A stretch of 64,000 bases of DNA from Cystobacter fuscus (GCF_002305875.1 NZ_CP022098.1:9610001-9674000); one strand, 5' to 3'. Shown: positions 1-8,214, numbered from the stretch's first letter. Translations and numbers: made by a program. The notes: generated from the letters alone by a model not told the origin.

Positions 1-396
1 AACGGCGACGGCACGCTCGACATCCTCTCGAACGGCGCGGCCGGCCGGTACCTCTTCTTCTTCAAAGGGAACGGCAACGGCACCTTCGCGAGCGGCGTTC
101 AGTCCGCCGCCGCGACCACTACGGCCACCAACTCGGCGCTGGGCGTCGTGGCCGATGACTTCAACGGCGATGGCAAGCTCGACGCCTACATCCTCGTTAC
201 AACGGCCTCGGGCGGCGTCCGCCCGATGACCGGCAACGGCAACGGAGGCTTCACCTCGGGCACCGTCGTCACGACCGGCGCCTCGCCTGGCCTCAACGCC
301 ATCGCCACCGCGGACATGGACGCGGACGGGTACGCCGATCTCATCCTGACCAACAGGGGATCCGGCACCGTGACCGTGGTCCCCAACGGACTCTGA
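1..396 (+). CDS. FG-GAP/VCBS repeat protein, C-terminal part (5' end outside window)
   Basis: The frame is open from base 1 to the stop at 394-396, so only the C-terminal ~131 residues are visible. They contain successive FG-GAP/VCBS-type repeats with Asp/Asn/Gly calcium-binding loops: NGDGTLDI near residue 1, DFNGDGKLDAYI near residue 53 and DMDADGYADLIL near residue 106. These repeats fold into integrin-like beta-propellers and are typical of secreted or surface myxobacterial proteins. An ATG at 148 is internal to a repeat and not a credible start. The function is unknown beyond an extracellular binding or structural role. Confidence 0.8.
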   Translation, partial: NGDGTLDILSNGAAGRYLFFFKGNGNGTFASGVQSAAATTTATNSALGVVADDFNGDGKLDAYILVTTASGGVRPMTGNGNGGFTSGTVVTTGASPGLNAIATADMDADGYADLILTNRGSGTVTVVPNGL

Positions 397-441
397 GTAG
401 CCCGGCGGGGGCAGACGGAGCTGCGCCGCGGGGGCGACCTT

Positions 442-609
442 GGCCGCGTCGCGGCGCACCGTGAGCACCGCGATGCGATGACCCGCGCCCGGGCCCGTGG
501 CTGCGGGATGATGCAACTCACCACCGACAAGCGCCGCACCGACGCCCACCGTTTCTACACACGGCTGGGCTTCGAGGCGAGCCACGAAGGCATGAAGCGC
601 GCGCTTTGA
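442..609 (+). pseudogene. GNAT N-acetyltransferase remnant, C-terminal piece only
   Basis: The frame reads ...ARARGCGMMQLTTDKRR and then a YTRLGFEASHEGMKRAL-type ending before TGA at 607-609. This is the usual C-terminal half of a GNAT acetyltransferase: the end of the acetyl-CoA binding helix, the beta5 QLTT strand and the closing FYxRLGF motif. The N-terminal ~90 residues of a normal ~145-residue protein are missing upstream, where the FG-GAP gene ends. It therefore looks like a truncated leftover rather than a working enzyme. Confidence 0.6.
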
Positions 610-718
610 GCCCGCGCTTCCATGCGTGTCCTCCTGCTCGGTCTCGCCCTGCTCCCTCTCGAGCTGAAGACGCGCTGCACCTCGCGCACTTCCCGCGAAC
701 TGCTCCGCGAAATCCTGG

Positions 719-1381
719 CTAGCGAGTACTGCCGGGCGGTGCGCCCAATCGCTGCTCGTAGGCGTCGAGCGTGCGTTGCCAGGCGGGTCGGGCCTCGCAC
801 CGCTGCTGGTAGGCCCGCACGCGTGGGTAGCGGGCGAGCACGTCACTGCCACGCACCTCGCGCAGCACGGTGGTCATCAGGACGTCCGCCACGGTGAAGT
901 CCTCACCGACGAGGTACGGGCGAGCCGACAGCCACTCCTCGAGCCCGCCCAGCGCGCGGTCCGCCCACTTCACGAGCCCGGGGCGGCGCGCCTGCTCGGA
1001 GGGGTCGCCGGCGCTGAACAGATCGATCATCGCGATCTGGAAGAGCGGGGGCTCGACGGTGTTGAGCGCGGCGAAGCACCAGCGCGTCACCTGGGCGCGG
1101 CCCTGGAGATCCGAGGGGATGAGGCGGCCCGACTTCTCCGCCAGGTAGAGCAGGATCGCGCCCGTCTCCGTGAGCACGAAGCCGTCGTCCTCGAGCACCG
1201 GAATCTGGGCGAACGGGGTCAGCCGCCGGTACGCCTCGGAGTTCAGCTCGCCCGCGGAGTGGTCGAGGCCGCGCACCTGATAGGGCAGGCCGCACTCCTC
1301 CAACATCCACAGCGGGCGCAGGTCGCGCGTGACGCCAATGACCTTCGCGTGGACACATCCAAAAGCATAGAGCGTGAGCAT
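719..1381 (-). CDS. Glutathione S-transferase family protein
   Basis: This 220-residue protein has the two-domain GST layout. Residues 1-80 form a thioredoxin-like domain with the cis-Pro and glutathione-binding stretch (IPVLEDDGFVLTETGAILLYL). Residues ~95-205 form the all-helical C-terminal domain with the N-capping signature FTVADVLM. It would conjugate or reduce hydrophobic electrophiles with glutathione or a related thiol in the cytoplasm; the substrate is unknown. The frame is open 112 codons further upstream, but the start at 1381 is chosen because a GAGGAGGAAG ribosome-binding site lies just before it and the protein then begins with the normal first strand. It is a single gene. Confidence 0.9.
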   Translation of the reverse strand: MLTLYAFGCVHAKVIGVTRDLRPLWMLEECGLPYQVRGLDHSAGELNSEAYRRLTPFAQIPVLEDDGFVLTETGAILLYLAEKSGRLIPSDLQGRAQVTRWCFAALNTVEPPLFQIAMIDLFSAGDPSEQARRPGLVKWADRALGGLEEWLSARPYLVGEDFTVADVLMTTVLREVRGSDVLARYPRVRAYQQRCEARPAWQRTLDAYEQRLGAPPGSTR

Positions 1382-1647
1382 CCGGGTGCTTCCTCCTCGT
1401 GAGGGCGGAACCCTCCCATACGGCGGGCGGACGAGGAAGCAGTTGTCGAGCGGGCCAGCCCCAGTGAGACAAGGAAGATGGGATTGGGTGGTCTCCGCAC
1501 CGAAAAACCAGACGTCCTGTCTGGGAAAGGGAGAGCACCGTGGGTCGCATTGACAACCGTACCACCCGGCAGACGCCGTCCCAGACGCCGCGTCCCGTGT
1601 CAACGCCCCGCCCCGTGGCTTCCGAGGCCCCGCTCTAACGAATGGCT

Positions 1648-2526
1648 TTACATGTCCGGCTGGCACGTCCAGGCGTACTCCTCGGAGTAGCGGTGACACT
1701 TGTAATGGAGACCGCAATCATTGGGGACGGCCGGGTCACAGGATTTCCTGCAGTACTTCATCCGGCAAATGAAGCCCTCGGGGCATGCAGGCGAGTGCTC
1801 CTCACCACAACGGATGAGACACGTCCCCCAGGCTTCGCGCGGGTGGTCGTAGACATTCCACATGGAGCACTTCTGGCCATCAGGGCAGGGCGTCTCCTGG
1901 CAGTTCTGGCCATACACCTGCGCGCACACCGACACTCCCTCATCGAGGTCGGGCCGAATGCAGTGCTGGCCCTCGGGACACGCACGGCCCTCACACGTTG
2001 GCAGGCAGGAAGGCCCATCCAGGCCCTCGCGACAGAAGAAGCCCTCCGGACAGCTCCCAGGCTCGTCCATCCGGCACGGCCGGCCGCACCGGTAGTTCTG
2101 GCACATGAGGCCCCGTTCACATGACGCTTCACGTGAATCGGACATGTCCAAGCAGGGCTCCCCTTCCTTGCGCACACCCACCAGCGTGCATTGGCGGAGC
2201 CGAGGCCCCCCCTTCACCGTTTCCATCGTGCGGCACACCATGTCCTCGGTGCAGTGTTCGTCCGTCATGCACCGGCTGTCGGTGCAGTACGTCCACATCG
2301 AGCGCGCATTGAAGAAGCACGCGAGCGGTGGCTCGCAGTCCTCGCGGCCCGAGCAGGGGCGCTCGTAGGACATCAAGCTCTGACGCGCTCCAGGCGACAG
2401 CATCGGGACGAGCGGCGCTTCAGGAGCCGGACGCAATCCCCTCAGCATGGCTGTATGGATGGCCCAGGCCAACGGCAGGAGGAGAAGAAGGGCCAGCAGG
2501 GGGGCCAGAGTCATGCGCCAACGCAT
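1648..2526 (-). CDS. Cys-rich secreted or membrane-anchored protein (myxobacterial type)
   Basis: The product is about 292 residues. It starts MRWRMTLAPLLALLLLLPLAWA, an N-terminal hydrophobic segment that can be a signal peptide or anchor. The rest is a regular Cys-rich ladder (C-x-xx-DCEPPLACF, DSRCMTDEHC, GPSCLPTCEGRAC, CPDGQKCSMW, CPEGFICRMKYC) like the short disulfide modules common in secreted myxobacterial proteins. The start is set at 2526 because its ATG overlaps the stop of the upstream frame (TGATG), implying translational coupling with the small gene at 2526-2761. The function is unknown; an extracellular or periplasmic role is inferred from the cysteines. Confidence 0.75.
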   Translation of the reverse strand: MRWRMTLAPLLALLLLLPLAWAIHTAMLRGLRPAPEAPLVPMLSPGARQSLMSYERPCSGREDCEPPLACFFNARSMWTYCTDSRCMTDEHCTEDMVCRTMETVKGGPRLRQCTLVGVRKEGEPCLDMSDSREASCERGLMCQNYRCGRPCRMDEPGSCPEGFFCREGLDGPSCLPTCEGRACPEGQHCIRPDLDEGVSVCAQVYGQNCQETPCPDGQKCSMWNVYDHPREAWGTCLIRCGEEHSPACPEGFICRMKYCRKSCDPAVPNDCGLHYKCHRYSEEYAWTCQPDM

Positions 2527-2761
2527 CACGGGCCGGCCCTGAACTGACACGCATGAGGGCAATCATCCCGCTCCCACCGAGCCGCAATCGCACATGTCCT
2601 CTTCCACTCCGCCTCGCTCAAGGAGCAGTCGTGCCGGTGCAGTTCCTCAGCCAGGTCCTTCGACATCGCCCGGTCGATGGTGCCGCCTTCCCTCCATGTC
2701 TCCGGGCACCCGTTCCCACCGCCATCAACACCGTGAACGCAAACACCCTTCGCCAGCTCAT
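2526..2761 (-). pseudogene. Small exported Cys-containing protein, apparently frameshifted
   Basis: A strong ribosome-binding site (GGGAGAAGG) sits 4 nt before an ATG at 2761 that opens with a signal-like MSWRRVFAFTVLMAVGTGA. That frame soon stops. The next frame continues with a Cys-containing segment (HDCSLSEAEWKRTCAIAARW, DDCPHACQ) to a stop overlapping the downstream start at 2526. A one-base change near the GGGAACGGG run would join the halves into a ~78-residue protein with a lipobox-like VGTGC. Either a real frameshift or a sequence error is possible. It is translationally coupled to the Cys-rich gene that follows. Confidence 0.4.
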
Positions 2762-2897
2762 GTGTCCTTCTCCCGGGAGCGGCACTCGTCCCACTCGCCG
2801 ACAACATAGCTCTTCGTCACTCCGGCACGGTGAGGCCGCCGGACTTCGCTGGAAGCACTACGATCCGGACGCTGACGGCTTCGGCGGCAAAAGAAAA

Positions 2898-2964
2898 CCC
2901 CGGGTCGCCTGATGGCGCCCGGGGCTCTTGCTACATCCAGTGGAGGCAGCGGGAATCGAACCCG
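2898..2964 (-). repeat. ssrA-derived attachment-like repeat 1: terminator hairpin plus tmRNA 3' end
   Basis: Bases 2941-2964 match the last 24 nt of the tmRNA gene at 38191-38214 except for one base (gcagc for gcggc). To its left lies a GC-rich hairpin at 2898-2924 (CCCCGGG...CCCGGGG with a TGAT loop) bordered by AAAAGAAAA, a U-rich tail for leftward transcription. The same composite recurs at 7862-7927, and the hairpin also lies beside the intact gene at 38103-38129. No tRNA or tmRNA 5' part is present here, so this is a displaced fragment, best explained as an att site of an element that integrates at the 3' end of ssrA. Confidence 0.75.
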
Positions 2965-3698
2965 TGAGCAAGGCGATAGAAAACCCTAAGCAGGACGCGC
3001 TGTTACCCGCTATCGCCTTGATTCTCCTCGGGTTCGTCATCCCGTCCCGTCCCACCCCGTGCCCTCGCGTTCCACCCCTTTCCCCGCTGGCGGGGCACAC
3101 TGTCTACCCCTCCAGCACCGCTGGGCCAGAGATCGACCGCCGCCCGGAGTGGCTCGACGCTCAGCGGGAGTACGAGGCGCGACTGCTGGACGTAGCGGAG
3201 GAGTCACGGCGGCTCATGGAGGTATTTGAGCGTCAGGAAGCAGAGGAGGTCGTGCCGGACTTTGATTCGGATCCGGTTGCGGCAGTCAAGGCTCCCACCT
3301 CTTGGCGGACTGCGACCAATCCGGCGACGGGCAAGCCCTACACCAGTGTGGAGGAATATGACCGGATTCCTCGCCATGCGAATCAGACCTGCAAGAACAG
3401 TCTGCTCGACACACTTCAGGCGGAGAAGGATAAGCTCAGCGCGTCAGTTCCCCCCTTCAATCCGAAGGCGCCCAACTCAAAACAGATGGATAAGGCGCCG
3501 TGCTCTGCCATCCGGCTGCGTATCGAAGCTCTGAAGAAAATTGTAGATAAGCGATGGGAAATTCAGAAAAAATGCTTTGGAGGAAAGCCCGATGAGGGCC
3601 ACAAGAAAATAATGCTCCAACTCGAACGGGCAGTCACAAAGGCCGAGAAGCTCGAAAAGGAGAATTGCGCTCCGGGTCATCCGATGGCGGATAAATAA
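2928..3698 (+). CDS. Polymorphic-toxin-like C-terminal domain protein (5' end truncated or uncertain)
   Basis: The convincing coding part begins around 3100. It has a helical, charged region (residues ~65-110), a GKPYTSVEEYDRI segment, and a C-terminal block with PCSAIRLRIEALKKI, RWEIQKKCFGGKPDEGHKK and KLEKENCAP. The last block resembles the 'novel toxin 16' class of polymorphic toxin C-termini, a moderate match made from memory of the family. The first ~40 codons are just a reading of the ssrA-like repeat, so the original N-terminus is lost or starts downstream at a non-ATG codon. It is followed 3 bp later by an ankyrin gene, a plausible immunity partner. Base composition is less GC-rich than the core genes. 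Confidence 0.6.
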   Translation: MLHPVEAAGIEPVSKAIENPKQDALLPAIALILLGFVIPSRPTPCPRVPPLSPLAGHTVYPSSTAGPEIDRRPEWLDAQREYEARLLDVAEESRRLMEVFERQEAEEVVPDFDSDPVAAVKAPTSWRTATNPATGKPYTSVEEYDRIPRHANQTCKNSLLDTLQAEKDKLSASVPPFNPKAPNSKQMDKAPCSAIRLRIEALKKIVDKRWEIQKKCFGGKPDEGHKKIMLQLERAVTKAEKLEKENCAPGHPMADK

Positions 3699-3701
3699 AT
3701 T

Positions 3702-4334
3702 ATGTCGCAAGAACTCATCGCAGCGATCAAGAGGCACGATACGGTCCAGGTCAGGGCGCTGCTGGCCGGAGGGGCCGATCCAAACGAGCCGCAGTCGAAG
3801 TGGCCGGGGTTGCGTCCGTTGCAGGTGGCTATCAACGAGCTCTCCGATGGAGGCGAATTCGACGTGGTCCTGGCGCTCATCGAGCACGGCGCGGACGTCA
3901 ACGCCTGGGACGTCGAGCGGGATATGACTCCCTTGTTGATAGCCGTCTGCGAAAACGAGCTGGCGGCAGTTGAAGCGCTCCTGAAGGCGGGGGCTGAGCC
4001 CAACGTGTGCAGCAGCGAGGGGGACACGCCGCTGCGGGCATGCGTAGAGAGGGGCAATGTGGGCATGGCCACTCTTCTCCTGGCCGCCGGGGCGACTCGG
4101 ACGATCAACGACTGGGGCGGGCTGACCGGATATACCGCGCTCGGGCACGCGGCACGTCGGCTGGACCTTCCGATGATCAAGCTGCTTCTCGACGCGGGCG
4201 CCGATCCGAGGGCCCCGGACGAGGACGGTCGACCCGCCCACTACCGTCTGCCGCCGCGCGCTGAATCCGATTCACAGACGTGGGACGCCGCGTTCGAGCT
4301 GCTCGGAGGAGCGAAGGACCGCATGCCGTTGTAG
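3702..4334 (+). CDS. Ankyrin-repeat protein, putative immunity partner
   Basis: This 210-residue protein carries about five ankyrin repeats (for example VRALLAGGADPNEPQ, LALIEHGADVNAWD, VEALLKAGAEPNVCS, GNVGMATLLLAAGATRT, IKLLLDAGADPRAPD). Ankyrin repeats are protein-binding scaffolds without catalytic activity. It begins 3 bp after the stop of the toxin-like gene, on the same strand, which is the usual toxin-immunity arrangement. It could neutralise that toxin by binding, but an independent role cannot be excluded. No strong ribosome-binding site is visible, so it may depend on translation of the upstream gene. Confidence 0.75.
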   Translation: MSQELIAAIKRHDTVQVRALLAGGADPNEPQSKWPGLRPLQVAINELSDGGEFDVVLALIEHGADVNAWDVERDMTPLLIAVCENELAAVEALLKAGAEPNVCSSEGDTPLRACVERGNVGMATLLLAAGATRTINDWGGLTGYTALGHAARRLDLPMIKLLLDAGADPRAPDEDGRPAHYRLPPRAESDSQTWDAAFELLGGAKDRMPL

Positions 4335-4558
4335 AACGGAGGTCGCGCGCCTCGGGCTCACGGGCGCGCAGTTCGACCTGGACAACCCCGTGCACTTGAA
4401 CCCGCTCCAACGGGCCTACGAGCGCTTGCCGGAGATCGGCGGGCGCGCAGCCTCTTGCGGTTCGGCACGGCTGGCGGTGGCGGTGCTCAGGGCCCCTCCT
4501 GCTGGTTCACCGGGAACTCGACGTTCCCGAGGGTGACGGTGCGAGGCCCGGCGTCTAC

Positions 4559-4914
4559 GTTGCACCACTCGGACCGGGGCAGCCAGTACGCCAGCACCGA
4601 CTACCAGCAGGCACTGGCTGCTCGGGGCATCCAATGCAGCATGTCGCGCAAGGGCAACTGCTGGGACAACGCCGTGGTGGAGAGTTTCTTCAACAGCTTG
4701 AAGCAGGAACTCGTCTACACCACCGCCTTCGCCACGCACGAGCAGGCTCGGCTGGCCCTCTTCGAATACATCGAGGTCTTCTACAACCGCCAGCGGCGGC
4801 ACTCTTCGCTGGGCTACGTCAGTCCAGTGGATTTTGAGCTTGCGGCCTTACCGCAAAAGTTGGCATCTTAATCCTACTGTCCACGTAATCGGGGCAAGCC
4901 CACTCAAGCGGGGA
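4559..4914 (+). pseudogene. IS3-family transposase (OrfB) fragment with right IS end
   Basis: From 4559 the frame reads [11 protein letters not shown] and continues to a stop at 4869-4871. It contains the second Asp region, the [12 protein letters not shown] segment with the catalytic Glu, and the [12 protein letters not shown] ending of IS3 orfB. It is closely similar to the complete IS3 element at 36792-38054. After the stop the same right-end sequence (tactgtccacgt...aagccca) follows. The first two thirds of orfB, all of orfA and the left end are absent. The 4335-4558 sequence between this and the ankyrin gene holds no recognisable gene; a short frame ending [20 protein letters not shown] may be another remnant. 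Confidence 0.85.
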
Positions 4915-5390
4915 CGGAGGCGGGCCCACAGAAGGAGAGCCTCTGCTTGGCCGCGACGGTGGAGGAGCCGAGGAATCAGAGGACGGCGCGGGTGATTGGG
5001 CCGGGCTGCTCCGCAGGACGTTCGCACTGGACGTGTTCGCCTGTCCGCGGTGTGGAGGCAGGCGAAAGGTGCTGGCGTATGTGACGGCCCCCGCTGGGAT
5101 GCGCTCGATATTGGAGCACCTGGGACTGCCCACGCAGGCTCTGAAGCGGGCCCCGGCCCGGGGACCACCCCAGCAGGCGCGGTGCTGAACCTGGCGCAGC
5201 CGCTGTCAATACGCCCCAACTCCCTGCCTCTCTCCTCAGCGAGGGCGGCCAGGGCAGGGGTGTGCCCCAAGGGGTTGTACCGTCCCGTGTACCGGCGCGG
5301 CGCTCGGCCTTGCTGGCCCCGGCTGCGGCCCTTCTCGGCCCCTCCGCTCCAGCCCTCACCCTCTACATGGCTTCTATCCCGCCTATACGC
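4903..5390 (+). mobile_element. IS91-like terminal module, copy A
   Basis: It contains the C-terminal end of an IS91-family transposase (FALDVFACPRCGGRRKVLAY and SILEHLGLPTQALKR, a Cys-x2-Cys zinc element). A ~200-bp non-coding tail follows, ending in cttctatcccgcctatacgc. Five copies of this tail end at exactly the same base while the left boundary differs from copy to copy. This copy directly follows the IS3 remnant and ends inside a truncated host gene (5391-5577). The reading frame is slightly diverged from copy D (a stop-free but altered segment near 4975-4990). Rolling-circle (Y2/HUH) IS91 elements move by one fixed origin end, which would fit this pattern. Confidence 0.75.
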
Positions 5391-5577
5391 CGCGAGGCAG
5401 TTCCAGCACGTGGGGGCCTTCTACTCGGACGGGAACGCGAACGGGCTCCTGGACGCGGACGATCTCGTCCTGCATGCAGGCCCCGAGGCGCTCCATCTCT
5501 CGCGCCTGGGAGAAGGAGCGTTCGACGGAGAGGTGGCCATCTTGCGCCCGGAACGCAGCCGCCCGCGGGGACGCTGA
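5391..5577 (+). pseudogene. Truncated host gene, C-terminal ~60 codons
   Basis: Directly after the IS91-like end, an open frame continues with HVGAFYSDGNANGLLDADD, an Asp/Asn-rich calcium-binding-like loop, and ends at 5575-5577 with RPRGR. Its beginning has been replaced by the IS module, so only a C-terminal fragment survives. The family is not recognisable from this piece; loops of this kind occur in secreted myxobacterial proteins. Confidence 0.45.
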
Positions 5578-5638
5578 CGCGAATGGGCGCACCTCGGGTG
5601 CGTATGGCCCGCGAGATAGGACCCCGCCGGGGTCCGAT

Positions 5639-6064
5639 TCACGGCCCGATGCCGCGCGTGTTTTGCAGCACCACGCGCCAGCCGTCGGGATCCTCCACGG
5701 TGACGCCCTGCCGGGCCCAGTAGGGATTCTCGGGCTCGACGGGCGGGTAGCCCATGGCCGAGAGCCGCGCGACGAGCGCATCGCGCGCGACCGCATCCGG
5801 CACGTAGAGGACGAGCAGGTTGTCGCGTGTGGGGGCCGGGCACGGGCTGCCCGACGCGTGCCGGGTGAATTCCAGGTGCACGCCATACCCGGGGAGCCCG
5901 ATGAACACGCCGTCGTAACCGGCGTGGCCCTCGAAGCCGCCGAGATGCCTCAAGCCGAGCCCCTCGACGTAGAAGCGCACGAGCTCCTCCAACTTGTCGG
6001 TGGGGCGGGCGATGCGCACCTGCGTGACGGGAAGTCCCTCGGGCCAGGTCTCGGGGTTGTCCAT
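5639..6064 (-). CDS. VOC-family (glyoxalase/dioxygenase fold) protein
   Basis: The product is 141 residues with two beta-alpha-beta-beta-beta halves typical of the vicinal oxygen chelate fold: TQVRIARPTDKLEELVRFY at the start, GYGVHLEFTRH ending the first half, DNLLVLYVPD opening the second, and VTVEDPDGWRVVLQNT at the end. In this superfamily a divalent metal is held by His/Glu side chains. The ligand set here is incomplete-looking, so a resistance or binding role is as likely as catalysis. The start at 6064 (MDNPETW) gives the family's usual length; a longer in-frame extension lies in the flanking IS-derived tail. Confidence 0.8.
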   Translation of the reverse strand: MDNPETWPEGLPVTQVRIARPTDKLEELVRFYVEGLGLRHLGGFEGHAGYDGVFIGLPGYGVHLEFTRHASGSPCPAPTRDNLLVLYVPDAVARDALVARLSAMGYPPVEPENPYWARQGVTVEDPDGWRVVLQNTRGIGP

Positions 6065-6089
6065 GGGGCGCGTTCTACCAGTTGGCCCC

Positions 6090-6187
6090 AGTGCTGGCGC
6101 ACGGCTCGGCGGCACCCGTCAGCGGCTCTCCTCGGCCCCTCCGCACCAGCCCTCACCGTCAACATGGCCTTTATCTCGCCTATACGC
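6090..6187 (+). mobile_element. IS91-like terminal tail, divergent copy F
   Basis: This ~100-bp stretch ends in cgcctatacgc like the main IS91-like modules, and shares ctcggccggcacccgtcagcggc-type sequence with the divergent copy G (35246-35763). Only the non-coding tail remains; no transposase residue is recognisable. The following 6188-6306 bases show no gene. Confidence 0.55.
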
Positions 6188-6306
6188 CGAGGTTGGCTCC
6201 AGGGGACGCCGTCACGTCGGCAGCGAGCTCGGGGAAGCTTGCCGACACAACCGCGAGAGGCACGTCACGTGCTCTGCCATCTCGGGTCCATTCTTGAAAC
6301 GAGCTC

Positions 6307-7620
6307 TTACGGGAGCCGGTGGTACAGAGGGAGTCCAGCAGGGGCGGGATAGAGGGAGAACCAGCCGGTATAGGCGACATCGGGGCTGGTGATGATGACC
6401 TCGGGCGTCTTGCTGCCGGAGCTGGTGAGCTGGCTCGGGCCCAGACGCCCGAACTGCCCCGCGCTGAGGGCGAACCAGAGGTTCCCCGACTCGTCGAACA
6501 CAAGCCCGTCCGGAAGCGCGGTGACGGAGAGACCCACCTGCACCGTGGGCGTCACGGTGATGGAGCCGGAGCCCACCTGTTCTCCAGGGGTGAGGCGGGT
6601 GAGCGTCCCATTGAAGTTCACCCACAGGTTCCCCGAGACATCAAACGCCAGCCCCGTGGGCGCGCGCAGGGTGCCGATGACGGGCGGCGGAGTCTGCGCC
6701 TCGATAACGAGGTCCGGCGAGGCCATGGAGGAGGCCCCGAGGCGGCTCGCGTTGTAGCGGGCCACGCGGTCCGCACCCATGAAGGCGACCCACAGGTTGC
6801 CCGCCGAGTCGAACGCGAGTCCCGAGGGGCCCTCGAGCCCGCTGAATTCGACGGAGGGAGTCGGGCTACCGCTGGTGGCGAGCTGTTCCGACGTGTAGCG
6901 GACGATCTTGTTGTTGAAGACCACGGACACCCAGAGGTTCCCGCTCGCATCGAAGGCGAGCGCGCGGGCTCGGGGGAAGCCGCCCTCCAGGGGGCCATCC
7001 GTGAGGGAGATGTCCGCCGTCTTCCGGCCCGAGGTTCCCAGCGCGGAGGCGGGGAGCCGGAGCACCGGCGGATCCGCCGCCGTTGCACCCACCACCCACA
7101 GGTTGCCCTCGCGATCGAACGCGGAGCCCTCCGCGCCAGCCGTGGTGGCCGCCACCGTGGCGGCCGGGCTCCCACTGGTGCCCAGCACGTCCGCGGAGAA
7201 CCCGAGCAGCGGTGCGCTCCCGCCCGAGCCATTGCTCGTCCACAGCTTCCCGCTGCTGCCAATGGGGGCATAGGCCACGGCCACCGTGGTGTTCTGCCCC
7301 TCGTGCACGCAGACGGGGTTGGGCGTGGCATCCGCCCGGAAGGCCGTCCTCACGAGGGGGTGGCTGGCGGCGACAATTCCCGCGGTGAGGGTGTAGCTCC
7401 CGCTCGTCACGGTCAGCGTCCGCGAGCTGGTGAGCTCCTGGGGGCCTCCCGGTCCGGTGACCGTCACCTTCCCAGGCGTGGAGGCAGGCAGTCCCGTCAC
7501 ATTCACCTGGAGTGTGCCAGAGCCTCCCGTGAGGCACTCAGTGCTCTCACCTCCGGAGCCGCAGGCGCTGAACAGCACTGCGGAGGTCAGCACGGCAAGA
7601 ACGAGCAACCTGTGCATCAT
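6307..7620 (-). CDS. Lipoprotein with NHL-like beta-propeller repeats
   Basis: The product is 437 residues. It begins MMHRLLVLAVLTSAVLFSACG, a lipoprotein signal with the lipobox FSAC. Residues ~25-100 look like an Ig-like domain of short beta strands. From ~115 onward there are at least six repeats of the form LAFDxSGNLWV (AFDREGNLWVVG, AFDASGNLWVSV, AFDSAGNLWVAF, AFDVSGNLWVNF, VFDESGNLWFAL), the NHL/SMP-30-like propeller blade. It should sit in the envelope and bind a ligand; no catalytic site is visible. The start at 7620 follows an AGGAGA ribosome-binding site and is preferred over a start 18 codons upstream. Confidence 0.85.
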   Translation of the reverse strand: MMHRLLVLAVLTSAVLFSACGSGGESTECLTGGSGTLQVNVTGLPASTPGKVTVTGPGGPQELTSSRTLTVTSGSYTLTAGIVAASHPLVRTAFRADATPNPVCVHEGQNTTVAVAYAPIGSSGKLWTSNGSGGSAPLLGFSADVLGTSGSPAATVAATTAGAEGSAFDREGNLWVVGATAADPPVLRLPASALGTSGRKTADISLTDGPLEGGFPRARALAFDASGNLWVSVVFNNKIVRYTSEQLATSGSPTPSVEFSGLEGPSGLAFDSAGNLWVAFMGADRVARYNASRLGASSMASPDLVIEAQTPPPVIGTLRAPTGLAFDVSGNLWVNFNGTLTRLTPGEQVGSGSITVTPTVQVGLSVTALPDGLVFDESGNLWFALSAGQFGRLGPSQLTSSGSKTPEVIITSPDVAYTGWFSLYPAPAGLPLYHRLP

Positions 7621-7754
7621 TTCTCCTGGTGAGGATGGAGGCACACTCCACGGCACAAACCGCCTCACCGTCAATGATGGAGGAGTCCCACCAGCTCTCA
7701 GGGCGTTGGACGCCCCGCGTCGAGCCTCGCCGAGTCACCCCTACGAGTCGTCTG

Positions 7755-7840
7755 AACGTTGAGGCTTACGCCACCACAGAGCCAACAGGCCCAGTCCCCT
7801 ACCGCGCCCCCATGGGAGGGCGGCCTGGGCAGGCTCAGGC
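7755..7840 (+). mobile_element. IS91-like tail fragment beside attachment repeat 2
   Basis: The sequence ttgaggcttacgccaccaca...catgggagggcggcctgggcagg matches, with some differences, the interior of the divergent IS91-like tail at ~35560-35640 (ttgaggctgacgccgccaca...catgggagggccgcctgggcagg). It ends immediately before the att-like repeat at 7862. No open frame is supported here. The rest of 7621-7860 shows no gene. Confidence 0.45.
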
Positions 7841-7861
7841 GGTCTCGGCGGAAAAAGAAAA

Positions 7862-7927
7862 CCCCGGGTCGCCTGATGGCGCCCGGGGCTTTGCTTCATC
7901 CAGTGGAGGCGGCGGGAATCGAACCCG
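7862..7927 (-). repeat. ssrA-derived attachment-like repeat 2: terminator hairpin plus tmRNA 3' end
   Basis: Bases 7904-7927 are identical to the last 24 nt of the tmRNA gene (38191-38214) and then diverge. A hairpin at 7862-7888 with the same arms and TGAT loop as repeat 1, flanked by AAAAAGAAAA, lies to the left. The tmRNA fragment contains only the T-arm and 3' acceptor strand, so it cannot be a functional RNA gene. It probably marks the far end of an element occupying ~7.9-38.2 kb. Confidence 0.8.
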
Positions 7928-8034
7928 CCGCCGGAGGCGTCCAGAGAAAGCGCTTCAGAGCGGTCGAGAGCGGTTTTCGTAGGAGTTCCAGCCGCTTACG
8001 CTGCTCGCTGCTCCGCGCCGACGTGTGTTGAGAG

Positions 8035-8151
8035 CGCTCCAGCGCGGGTCTGCTGTAGCAATGTAGCAAAGCACGTCGCGTCGGCCCTGGCGGCCCTGGA
8101 AGCAGGCAACCCGGCGCGGGCCGCGACCCTCCTGCGCCTTCTACTCTCGTA
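8035..8151 (+). pseudogene. Unidentified C-terminal fragment next to the attachment repeat
   Basis: A short frame with alpha-helical character ([20 protein letters not shown] then [11 protein letters not shown]) ends in TAG at about 8149-8151, just before the IS91-like transposase region. It has no start codon in a sensible place and is cut off at the left. Its position beside the att-like repeat makes a recombinase remnant possible, but no catalytic motif of a tyrosine or serine recombinase is visible. The identity is left open. Confidence 0.3.
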
Positions 8152-8214
8152 GGCCTCGCCCCCCACAAGCAGGCAGGGGCTCCGCGAAGACCTGTGGGAG
8201 GCGGACGGTAGCGT

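Noticed and set aside
6188-6306. Short minus-strand frame ending CRQASPSSLPT
   Set aside because: No start, no recognisable domain and no ribosome-binding site; it could be a remnant but cannot be supported.
7904-7927. Possible tRNA gene (T-arm and acceptor-like sequence), also at 2941
   Set aside because: No matching 5' acceptor strand, D-arm or anticodon arm lies ~75 nt upstream. The sequence is identical to the 3' end of the nearby tmRNA, so it is a fragment.
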